This document shows, piece after piece, positions 31,122-39,163 of a stretch of 41,545 bases of DNA. The notes under the pieces are model-generated. The model was not told where the DNA came from. It ran no database searches and saw nothing but the letters and a program-made list of their open reading frames with translations. The stretch is taken from positions 1 to 41,545 of the forward strand of contig CAMOJW010000002.1 in NCBI GenBank assembly GCA_946617225.1. Reading direction: 5' to 3'. The first letter of the stretch is position 1, and each line of letters opens with the position of its first letter. This DNA is from an uncultured Lachnospiraceae bacterium (GTDB lineage: Bacteria; Bacillota; Clostridia; Lachnospirales; Lachnospiraceae). Both the position numbers and the translations under genes were made by a program.

Positions 31122-33056
31122 ATGAGCAAGAACAGGAACACGGACAGGATCTGCATCCTCGTGCTGATCCTCACCCTGCTGGTCACGATCCTCTTCATGA
31201 ACGGGACCAAACTCGGCCTGCAGGTGATCGAGGACCAGGATGCGGAGTCCTACACCGGCACCACCTATTTTACCAATAATGATCTGGACGGTGACTGGAA
31301 CGCCGAGAGCGGGACGACGGTCACGGCCATCACCCTGGACGGCGACACGGCCTCTGTTTCCGGCAGCGGCGCCTACGTGCTGGACGGCAGTGTGTATATA
31401 ATACAGAGCGGTTTCTATGAAATCTCCGGCTCCCTGGAGGACGGCAGTATCATCGTCGATGCCGCCGATTACTCCAAAGTCTGGATCCGCCTGAACGGCG
31501 TGGACATCTACAGGGAGGACGACGCCTGCATCCGCGTGGACCAGGCCGACAAAGTCTTTCTGACCCTGGCGGAGGTCAGCACCAACACCCTCACATCCGG
31601 CAGCGCGTATTCCGAGGAAGCCCTGGCCGACGGCACCGACGGCGTGATCTACGCCCACGACGACCTCACCATCAACGGCAGCGGCAGCCTCACGGTCACA
31701 GCCGCCTGCGGACACGGAATCTCCGTCAACGACGAACTGGTCATCACCGGCGGCACGATCGATGTCACCGGGGCGGAGGACGCCATCCACACCAACGACG
31801 GATTCTGCCTCACCGGCGCTTCCCTCACGCTGTATGCCGGTGACGACGGCATCACCACCGACGGCCATGTCTACATCGAGAGCGGAACTCTCCTGATCGC
31901 CGAAAGCGCGGAGGGGATCGAGGGGCAGACCATCGACATCGCCGGCGGCGAAGTCACCATCTGCTCTTCCGACGACGGGATCAATGCCAGGGACAGCAGC
32001 GAGTCCGGCGACATGTTCGGAGGCATGGGTCGAGGCGGAGAGGTGTCTGCGGATGAAAACGTTGAGGCAGAAGCTTCCGCAGAGAACACGGACGCCGATG
32101 ATTCCGCAGATGACGCAGAGTCAGACATTTACATCAGGATCAGCGGCGGCAGCCTCACCATCCTCTGCCAAAACGGCCGCGACGCGGACGGCCTGGACTC
32201 CAACGGTGATGTCTATATCACCGGCGGGACCGTTTTGATCAGCCTCAACGGCGACGGCAGCAACTGCGCCATCGACGTGGGCAGCGAATCCGGCGGCGCA
32301 GCGTACATCTCCGGCGGCACAGTCATCGCCTGCGGCGGCTCCTCCATGGCGGAGTCTTTCAGCGAGGACTCGGAGCAGCTCTCCGTTATGTACACTGTCA
32401 GCGCCACAGCAGCCGGTGACACAGCCTCCCTGACGGATGCAGAAGGGAACACGCTTCTCACCTGGGACGTCCCCAACAGCTTCACCTCCGTCGTCTTCAG
32501 CAGCCCGGACCTGGCCACCGGTGAGACTTACACGCTCGCTGCCGGTGAGCAGACCTCTGAAGTGACCCTGGAGACCGTCTCCACTCGCGTCGGCACATCT
32601 GATGCAGGCATGGCATCGATGGGCATCCCGCAGGGGGATTTCCCGCAGGGAGGTTTCTCCCGGGACGAGTCCGGCCAGGAGGAGCTCAGCGAGGGCGGCT
32701 TCCCGCAGGGCGGTTTCCATAGAGGCGGCCGCCGCGGAGCCGGTACACAGGATGACGCTGCCGAAACCCCGGAAGATCCAGAAGAATCTTTGGAAGGAGG
32801 AGCAGTCCCGGAAGGTCCTCCGGAATTTGAGGACGGAGAGATGCCAGAGGGGATGCCGTCTACGGATGGAGAGGAAGCCCCTTCTTTCGGCGGATCGAGA
32901 CCTGATGCGGTCACGGAGGAAACATTAAACACTGAGGCTGTGGAGACCGCATCAGCAGCGGATCCTGCGCAGATCGCTCTTCTTACAGGCGTTTCAGCAA
33001 TCATCCTGCTGGCGGGGATCGTGATCGCAGGCAAGTACAGGTCTTTTTCCGTGTGA
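31122..33056 (+). CDS. Secreted carbohydrate-binding domain protein (Cthe_2159-like)
   Basis: A 644-residue protein with an N-terminal hydrophobic anchor (about 9-28) and repeated right-handed beta-helix turns from about 100 to 450 (YAHDDLTINGSGSLTV, ISVNDELVITGGTIDVTG, ISGGSLTI, ITGGTVLISLNGDGSN). It ends in a low-complexity Gly/Glu/Pro part (about 500-610, repeated FPQGGF) and a C-terminal helix. This matches the family called carbohydrate-binding domain-containing or DUF4353, of which Cthe_2159 binds cellulose and polygalacturonate. It is third in the VTC cluster, probably displayed on the cell surface. The start has only a weak GAGG. Confidence 0.85.
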   Translation: MSKNRNTDRICILVLILTLLVTILFMNGTKLGLQVIEDQDAESYTGTTYFTNNDLDGDWNAESGTTVTAITLDGDTASVSGSGAYVLDGSVYIIQSGFYEISGSLEDGSIIVDAADYSKVWIRLNGVDIYREDDACIRVDQADKVFLTLAEVSTNTLTSGSAYSEEALADGTDGVIYAHDDLTINGSGSLTVTAACGHGISVNDELVITGGTIDVTGAEDAIHTNDGFCLTGASLTLYAGDDGITTDGHVYIESGTLLIAESAEGIEGQTIDIAGGEVTICSSDDGINARDSSESGDMFGGMGRGGEVSADENVEAEASAENTDADDSADDAESDIYIRISGGSLTILCQNGRDADGLDSNGDVYITGGTVLISLNGDGSNCAIDVGSESGGAAYISGGTVIACGGSSMAESFSEDSEQLSVMYTVSATAAGDTASLTDAEGNTLLTWDVPNSFTSVVFSSPDLATGETYTLAAGEQTSEVTLETVSTRVGTSDAGMASMGIPQGDFPQGGFSRDESGQEELSEGGFPQGGFHRGGRRGAGTQDDAAETPEDPEESLEGGAVPEGPPEFEDGEMPEGMPSTDGEEAPSFGGSRPDAVTEETLNTEAVETASAADPAQIALLTGVSAIILLAGIVIAGKYRSFSV

Positions 33057-33110
33057 GGTGTCCCTCAAATATCGTATTTACAGATCTGCCCCGGTACTGA
33101 ATCGCTATCA

Positions 33111-33143
33111 GGAGGTGTCGTTTCAATACGGCACCTCCTTTTT
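33111..33143 (+). terminator. Terminator of the VTC/DUF4956/CBD cluster
   Basis: GGAGGTG / CACCTCC, with inner pairs CGT/ACG, then TTTTT. It lies 54 bp after the cluster's last stop and just ahead of array C. Confidence 0.85.
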
Positions 33144-33182
33144 ATGGCAGCAGCTGATCTGCTTGAGCAGCGGGATCGCCGT

Positions 33183-33567
33183 TTCATTACGATGCCAGGT
33201 CGCAGCAGGACCTAAATCATTACATTTTATGAGAATCAGTGATCGTAGTGACGAATGGGGGCTGGTGAGAGGAAAAAGTCACTACGAGTATACGTATTAC
33301 TTGAGCGTAGTGACGATCAAAGAGGCGGCGAGATCAAATAATCATCACAAACAAGGGAAAACAGGATGGTGTGATGACGGATATAGAATTGCCGAAAGAA
33401 AACAGTCATTACGATCAAACGAATTTCACAGTTGTGATGAAAATGAAGAACTTGTGTGTGCAGAGAGTCACTACGATGCGGGAAACAAGGCGGGCGTAGT
33501 GAAAAAAGAGAAACTGACACGCTGCGACTGACACTACATTTACCATTAACGGGGTGAGTGTGATGAC
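33183..33567. repeat. Array C: alternating GTCAYTAC / GTAGTGAC motifs, about 63-bp period
   Basis: The 967-bp gap 33057-34023 contains no gene. Motif X is at 33216, 33278, 33341, 33405, 33467 and 33530. Motif Y is at 33245, 33307, 33371, 33434, 33496 and 33560. Steps are 62-64 bp, and Y follows X by 29-30 bp, as in array B. Pairs such as GTCACTAC with GTAGTGAC (33278/33307) and ATCATCAC with GTGATGAC (33341/33371) match as inverses. Unlike B, the sequence between motifs shares almost nothing from unit to unit, so only the motifs and spacing have been kept. An extra TTCATTAC at 33183 begins the series. Confidence 0.85.
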
Positions 33568-33568
33568 A

Positions 33569-33813
33569 GCGCCGCATAAAACAGCATCCACAGGTCTCAG
33601 ACCGCTGCGCCGCATAAAACAGCACCCCACATGTCTCAGACCGCTGCGCCGCATAAAACAGCACCCCACATGTCTCAGACCGCGCAGCGGTCTGAGACTG
33701 TGGTCGGACAGAGGGGCTGTGCCCCTTGTCCGCCCCGGGGAATGAACAGACCATCGCCCGTAAAGCAAGCTTTCCGGTCGACGATCCGTTCATTCCCCGG
33801 GGTGCTGTTTTAT
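33569..33813. repeat. Block of tandem repeats and nested palindromes
   Basis: Three tandem 38-39 bp copies (starts 33569, 33607, 33646; each with CGCCGCATAAAACAGCA and GTCTCAGACCGC) end in a perfect hairpin GTCTCAGACCGC-GCA-GCGGTCTGAGAC (33672-33698). Next come a GGACA/TGTCC stem around AGGGGCTGTGCCCCT and a 15-bp inverted repeat CCCCGGGGAATGAAC (33733-33747 with 33788-33802). It ends in TGCTGTTTTAT, the inverse of ATAAAACAGCA in the copies. The whole block can fold as one large structure. No protein fits. Confidence 0.85.
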
Positions 33814-33915
33814 TTACACGTTGTAATCAGGGGGCGATGGGTGATACATTATATATGTTGCAGTCTGTCCTGCGGAAGATGCGATGACATCGAGGACCGC
33901 AGGCAGCAACAGCCC

Positions 33916-33987
33916 GGAAAGTGATGACGTACTGGAAAGTGACGTCAGATCGGAAAGTGATGCCGGCCCGGAAAGTGACACCGGACC
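33916..33987. repeat. Four 18-bp iterons upstream of the YybS-like gene
   Basis: GGAAAGTGA occurs at 33916, 33934, 33952 and 33970, exactly 18 bp apart, followed by a decayed fifth (CGAATGATC). The rest of each unit varies (TGACG, CGTCA, TGCCG, CACCG). The block ends 37 bp before the ATG of the next gene. The frame through the units is open but has no start codon or ribosome site, so a binding-site array is more likely than a coding repeat. Confidence 0.75.
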
Positions 33988-34023
33988 GAATGATCATAGA
34001 GAAGTAAGCGGAGAGGGATCTGC

Positions 34024-35244
34024 ATGCAGGAAAATACAAAGAAACTGACCTTCGGAGCCATGATCGTGGCGATCTTCGGGGTCCTGCTGCTGGCGAACAG
34101 GCAGACGGCAGGATTTCTGGAAGAGATGTTCATGTATATCTTCCCGGTCCCGATGGTGGCATTTTCCGCGCGGTACGGCTGGAAGGACAGCCTTCCCGTG
34201 CTGTTTTGCATGAGTTTTTTCTCCTTCCTGTTCGGAACGTTCTCCACCATGTTCTACGCGATCTCCGGGGCCATCGTGGGGCTGGTCTTCGGCGCGCGGA
34301 TCTATAAAAAGAGAGATATGACCAGAACGCTCGTGCTGGTCATGATCCTCTCCGCAGCCGCCAATGTGCTGAGCACGTATGTCCTGGCATCCCTGATGGG
34401 ATATGATCTGGCCGCGGACCTCACGGAGATGGAGACCATGATGCACACCATGTTCCAGCGCGTGATCGACCAGGGGGCGGCCAACGGCGCGAACATGGAC
34501 GCCTACCAGCAGGTAATGGCGCTCATGACGCCGGAGTATATCCGGCGCATGTTCCTGATCTCCATGATCATCATGGGCCTGGTCCAGGGATTCCTGGTGT
34601 ATGAAGTGAGCCTGCTGATCCTGCGGAGGCTCCGCTACCCGATCTCCAGACCGATGCCCATCTCGGAGCTGGTCCCGCCGTCCTGGACCGCAGTCGCTGC
34701 TGTGGGACTGTTTTTCGGATACTCCATGACGCTGGCCAGACCGCTCCAACAGGAGGTCCTGCAGAATCTCCTGCAGGCTGCGGGCATGCTGGGCATGATG
34801 TATCTGGTGGCTTTCGGGTATATCGCGGCGATATTGTTCCTGAGAAGGCTGATGCCGGCCAGGGGGCTGATCATCCTGCGGATCGTGATCCCTCTGCTGC
34901 TGTTCATCACCATGCCCCAGATCCTGATGTTCGTCGGCTTCTTATATATCCTCGGGCCTCTGCGGAGGCACCTGACGAGCCCACAGGATGCGGGCAAGGA
35001 TGGCCGGAAGAGCGCGGAGCAGAGAAGCGGACAGACGGGAGGCCAGGCGGCTCGCCGGCCCGTCCGGCGCAGGAGCATCTCGGAACTCGCCAGGCTGACC
35101 GTGGAGCAGGAAGAAACGGCAGAGAACGTGGCAGAGACCACAGCAGAAAACAGACAACTGACCGATACAGTACAGCAGACCGATACAGTACAGCAGATCG
35201 ATACAGTACAGCAGATCGACACAGATCAGAAGTCCGATACATAA
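34024..35244 (+). CDS. YybS-like (DUF2232) membrane protein
   Basis: A 406-residue protein with about eight helices up to residue 325, then a long hydrophilic tail. The early FGAMIVAIFGVLLLA, a second FPVPMVAFSARYGWK and a late LIILRIVIPLLLFITMPQIL pattern fit DUF2232/YybS, a membrane family of unknown role in Bacillota. The tail ends in 18-bp tandem repeats encoding DTVQQI (35163-35230). AGCGGAGAGG precedes the ATG. The iterons just upstream may regulate it. Confidence 0.75.
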   Translation: MQENTKKLTFGAMIVAIFGVLLLANRQTAGFLEEMFMYIFPVPMVAFSARYGWKDSLPVLFCMSFFSFLFGTFSTMFYAISGAIVGLVFGARIYKKRDMTRTLVLVMILSAAANVLSTYVLASLMGYDLAADLTEMETMMHTMFQRVIDQGAANGANMDAYQQVMALMTPEYIRRMFLISMIIMGLVQGFLVYEVSLLILRRLRYPISRPMPISELVPPSWTAVAAVGLFFGYSMTLARPLQQEVLQNLLQAAGMLGMMYLVAFGYIAAILFLRRLMPARGLIILRIVIPLLLFITMPQILMFVGFLYILGPLRRHLTSPQDAGKDGRKSAEQRSGQTGGQAARRPVRRRSISELARLTVEQEETAENVAETTAENRQLTDTVQQTDTVQQIDTVQQIDTDQKSDT

Positions 35245-35331
35245 CAACGGCAACAGACAGAGATATCAGCATACATACATATAACGACAACAGGCACAGA
35301 CATCCACAAGCAGAGGCATCAAGTAAACATC

Positions 35332-38300
35332 ATGTCAGTCAGCACAGATCATCGCAGCTATCGTCATTTCGTTTCCGGTATGGCTGCCGCCATCGCGGCC
35401 ATCTCCCTGTTCGCGGGGACGCTCTTCTGTGAGCCTTTGAACACTTTTGCTTCAGAGGCGGCAGTGGAGGAAACAACAGAAACGCCGTCAGGGGAGAACA
35501 CATCCTCAGATCCTGCCGCAGAAGGGCAGATCCCGGGATCGACGGCCACAGACCCGGCCACAGATCCGGCCGCCGGGACACAGCTGACAGACCCGGCCAC
35601 AGATCCGGCCGCCGGGACACAGCTGACAGACCCGGCCACAGATCCGGCCGCCGGGACACAGCCGACAGAACCGGCTGCAGATCCTGCCGCGGAAGGGCAG
35701 ACAGACACGCCTGCAGAGGGGAGCGGAGAGGATCTCCCTCCGGCAGGAGAGGTCGATCCGCCGGCAGAGTATGATGCACAGATCACCGTGCTCGATTACG
35801 GTATATGCGGCATGACAGGGGACGCGGTGCTGATCGAATCCGCAGGGAAATATATCCTCATGGACACCGGCTATACCAACAGTCCCAAGGATCATTCCCT
35901 GTCCAACGTGATCGTGTATCTGAAGGAACATAATGTTCACGACCTGGACCTGTATCTGTCCCATTACCACAACGATCACTATTACCTGCTCACGACGATC
36001 ATGAGGGATCCTTTTTTCAACGTGGGCACGCTCTACCTCCCCAAGGAAGACAACCTGCTGAAATACACGGCGTCCAGGTACAGATCCCGGAGATGGTACC
36101 GATACTATACCAAGAACGTCATGAAAAACGGCAGGAGCTGGGAGAAACATTCCTACACGGAGATCATGGAGACCGTGGAGGAACTGGGGATCCACAAGGT
36201 GACGCTGACCAGAGGCTCCCAATTCACCGTGGGCGATGCGCAGTTCGAAGTTCTGTGGCACAACACGTCGCGCCACCCGGTCAGCAACGACTGGAGCGCA
36301 GCCACCACCTTCCTGAACAATGAATCCCTGGTGACCATGGTCAAACTGGGGGGCGTCAGGTATCTCACCTGCGGGGACCTCGAGACGGCTGTGGAGAAGC
36401 AGGTGGTGGCCCGCAAACTGAACATCCGCGCCGATATCTACAAGGCCAACCACCACGGCGGCGACACCAGCAATACCTACGCTTTCCTCAAAGCGGTCAG
36501 GCCCCAGTACGCCTTCTCGACAGGCTACGATTCCGCCCGCATGAACCAGAGAGTCAAGGATCTCGGGTTCAACTTCGCGAGCATGAAGACCAATGGGATA
36601 CTGACCTATACGATCCGGGACGGCGAGATCACTTTTGACTGCACGAAGAACTACGTGGATGAGGACAGGCTCATCAGGCTCGCGGACGGGACCAAAGAGG
36701 TCCGCACGTTCCGTTTCGCCAAAAAGCACAAGCCTTACTACAAAGCGGCCATGATCCCCAAGGGAGCCTATTACTGTTCTGACAGGAGAGGCTGGATCAC
36801 CTCCAACAAGAAGAAATATTACTATGATGAAGACGGCATCGCCGTCAGAGGCCCCTTCACAGTGGGCGGCAGGCTGTATTTCTTCGACCGCTCGAACGGG
36901 AGGATGCTGACCGGCTGGATCAAGGATCCCGTTGGAGAAGTGACCAATGTCTACTACGCGGACAAGTCGGGCGTCTGCGCAAAGGGATGGAAGACCATCG
37001 ACAAAAAGAAGTATTACTTCCATGACGACGGGATCCGTCAGCCGGAGGGCAGCTTTGAGAGCGAAGGCGCTGTCTGGCACTTCGGTGCGGACTGTGTCCT
37101 GGCCTATGCAGAGTTTGACAGTCCGGAAGCCGTGCCCTCGACTTACTCCGGTTTCGGCGACGTCACAGTCTCCCGGGAAGAGAACGGGGAGAGCGTCACT
37201 GAGGTCTGCCGCCGCTATTATGAAAAGGGCAGGGCGGTCACAGGCTGGAAGACCATAGGAGGTAAGAAATACTGGTTCGCCTCCGGCACGGGGGACATGG
37301 CCCGCGGGATCACCCGGGTGAGCGGCAAGGACTATTACCTGGCTCCCGACACCGGGGTCCTGAAAACCGGCTGGATCGAGACTGACGGCGGCAGACTCTA
37401 CGCGGACAAAAAGGGCGTCCTGGCCGCCGGTATCACGACCATCGGCAATAAGCAATACGGATTTGACAAGTCGACGCATCTGCTGCTCACGGGAGTCCGG
37501 CAGATCAGCGGCAGAACGTATGCTTTTGACCAGAAGGGCATCCTGTACTGGCTCCTGGTGGACAATGTGAAGCAGCTTCCTTCCAAATACACCGGCCTGG
37601 TCCTGGTGCGCAGAACGCCCACCGCGGAAGCGGAGACCGTGGAGTTATCCGTGGAAGAGATGGAGGACGACCGCAGCTGGGCGGACGGAGAGGTCTATTA
37701 TTTCAGCAAGGGCAAGAAGCAGAAGGGCTGGAAGATCGTTAGCGGCAGGAAGTATTATTTCCTCTCCAATTACAGGATGGCCAGGGGTGTCCGGACCATC
37801 AGCAAAAAGGCATATTTCTTCCATGAGATCACAGGCATGCGGCACAGGAGCGGCTGGGCGACAGCGCAGGACGGCGCGAAGTATTATGCGCGGAGCAAGG
37901 ACAGCGCCCTGCTGTCCGGATGGCAGAAGCTGGATGGAAAGAAGTATTATTTCAGTCCGAAGACACATGCCATGTGCACCGGCCTGTGCAGTATCAGCGG
38001 CAAGAAGTACTATTTTGACGAGAACGGCGTGATGCAGACCGGCGAGGTCCTCCTTGACGGCAGGATCTACGTGTTCAACAAAAACGGGATCCTGACATCG
38101 ACAAGGGATGCTGAGCCTGAGGAGCCTGAAACAGAGGCGCCTGAGGTGGAGGGACCCGGAGCAGAGGTGCCCGTGACAGAGCCGGCAGAAGAACCTTCGC
38201 CCGTCACCACCACGGAGGAGACACCCGCACAGCCGGGGGACGACGGCAATAATGGGCAGACCGACGGCACCGCGGACCTTGGGTCGCAGGATCCGGATCC

Positions 38301-38406
38301 CGTCGAACCGGCAGCGGAGGAGTCCACGGAGACGGAACCCGCTGCAGAGTCCACTACGGAGGCGCCTGCAGGGAACGGGAATTCCGGCGACGGCGCGGAA
38401 GGCTGA
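35332..38406 (+). CDS. Secreted metallo-beta-lactamase-fold protein with cell-wall-binding repeats
   Basis: A 1024-residue exported protein. A signal peptide (about 1-40) is followed by a Pro/Thr/Ala-rich linker with three copies of TDPATDPAAGTQL (39-bp units). Then comes a ComEC-like metallo-beta-lactamase domain (about 148-440), with zinc motifs HYHNDH (about 206), LTCGDLE and KANHHGGD. From about 470 to 920 there are many aromatic/Gly repeats (GWKTIDKKKYYF, GWKTIGGKKYWF) of the CW_binding type that tie it to the wall. The end is acidic and Thr/Pro-rich without LPXTG. ATG 35332 lacks a good ribosome site. It is likely a surface hydrolase, possibly acting on phosphodiesters or nucleic acid. 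Confidence 0.82.
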   Translation: MSVSTDHRSYRHFVSGMAAAIAAISLFAGTLFCEPLNTFASEAAVEETTETPSGENTSSDPAAEGQIPGSTATDPATDPAAGTQLTDPATDPAAGTQLTDPATDPAAGTQPTEPAADPAAEGQTDTPAEGSGEDLPPAGEVDPPAEYDAQITVLDYGICGMTGDAVLIESAGKYILMDTGYTNSPKDHSLSNVIVYLKEHNVHDLDLYLSHYHNDHYYLLTTIMRDPFFNVGTLYLPKEDNLLKYTASRYRSRRWYRYYTKNVMKNGRSWEKHSYTEIMETVEELGIHKVTLTRGSQFTVGDAQFEVLWHNTSRHPVSNDWSAATTFLNNESLVTMVKLGGVRYLTCGDLETAVEKQVVARKLNIRADIYKANHHGGDTSNTYAFLKAVRPQYAFSTGYDSARMNQRVKDLGFNFASMKTNGILTYTIRDGEITFDCTKNYVDEDRLIRLADGTKEVRTFRFAKKHKPYYKAAMIPKGAYYCSDRRGWITSNKKKYYYDEDGIAVRGPFTVGGRLYFFDRSNGRMLTGWIKDPVGEVTNVYYADKSGVCAKGWKTIDKKKYYFHDDGIRQPEGSFESEGAVWHFGADCVLAYAEFDSPEAVPSTYSGFGDVTVSREENGESVTEVCRRYYEKGRAVTGWKTIGGKKYWFASGTGDMARGITRVSGKDYYLAPDTGVLKTGWIETDGGRLYADKKGVLAAGITTIGNKQYGFDKSTHLLLTGVRQISGRTYAFDQKGILYWLLVDNVKQLPSKYTGLVLVRRTPTAEAETVELSVEEMEDDRSWADGEVYYFSKGKKQKGWKIVSGRKYYFLSNYRMARGVRTISKKAYFFHEITGMRHRSGWATAQDGAKYYARSKDSALLSGWQKLDGKKYYFSPKTHAMCTGLCSISGKKYYFDENGVMQTGEVLLDGRIYVFNKNGILTSTRDAEPEEPETEAPEVEGPGAEVPVTEPAEEPSPVTTTEETPAQPGDDGNNGQTDGTADLGSQDPDPVEPAAEESTETEPAAESTTEAPAGNGNSGDGAEG

Positions 38407-38482
38407 GATACGGTATTCCGGCGGCAATGGGGACGCCGTCATAGGGACGATCAACAGCGAGTACAGAAAACAGGGGGCAATT

Positions 38483-39037
38483 ATGAGCACAGAGCAGAAC
38501 AGAGAAGAGCGCACGGTGAAGATCAGGAGCCGCCTGCAGAGCGGAAACAGGCAGTTCATGGAGGAGTCGGACGCGGAGATCAGGATCCGGACGGCCGAGG
38601 AGGGACAGAACCCTTTTGCCATCGTGGTCTGCTGCTCTGACTCCAGGGTGATCCCGGAGCAGATCTTCTCCTGCGGCATCGGAGATCTCTTTGTGATCCG
38701 GGTCGCCGGCAATGTGCTGGACAGGCACCAGCTGGGCAGTATCGAGTATGCCGCCGGGCATCTGGGCTGCCGCAAGATCCTGGTCCTGGGCCACACCGGC
38801 TGCGGAGCGGTCGGGGCCGCACTGAGCGGCGGCGGTGACGGATTCATCAAGTACATCACGGACGATATCCGGGAAGCCATCGGAGAGGAGAAGGACCCGG
38901 TCAGGGCCAGCTGCCTGAACGTGGAACACGCCGTCCGGCGTCTGAAGCAGGAGTTCGCGGCTCATCCCGAAGTGGGCGAGGCGCAGATCAGCGGAGCCCT
39001 CTATGACATCCGCAGCGGCGAGGTCAGGTGGCTCTGA
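38483..39037 (+). CDS. Beta-class carbonic anhydrase
   Basis: A 184-residue cytoplasmic enzyme interconverting CO2 and bicarbonate. Zinc ligands are in VVCCSDSRV (Cys about 51, Asp-Arg dyad) and GHTGCGAVGAAL (His and Cys). The C-terminal ALYDIRSGEV is typical. The ATG at 38483 has AGGGGG upstream; an open frame reaching back to 38252 overlaps the previous gene and is not coding. It has no partner bicarbonate transporter here. Confidence 0.92.
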   Translation: MSTEQNREERTVKIRSRLQSGNRQFMEESDAEIRIRTAEEGQNPFAIVVCCSDSRVIPEQIFSCGIGDLFVIRVAGNVLDRHQLGSIEYAAGHLGCRKILVLGHTGCGAVGAALSGGGDGFIKYITDDIREAIGEEKDPVRASCLNVEHAVRRLKQEFAAHPEVGEAQISGALYDIRSGEVRWL

Positions 39038-39163
39038 ATCCGGCCGCGCTCCGGCCCGCAGGTCCTGTGACCGGTGTGTTGAATGCTGTGGAAAAACAGC
39101 CCGAAACATGGTACGGTTTAGAAGAAACTTTTAGAAACAGAATTACGGTGGAAAGGAAACGAA

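Noticed and set aside
33317..33793. Reverse-strand open frames over array C and the palindrome block
   Set aside because: Low-complexity frames produced by tandem DNA copies, without ribosome sites or a recognisable domain.
35506..37479. A 657-codon reverse-strand open frame
   Set aside because: It lies fully inside the metallo-hydrolase gene, has repeats that mirror that gene's linker, and is a high-GC shadow frame.
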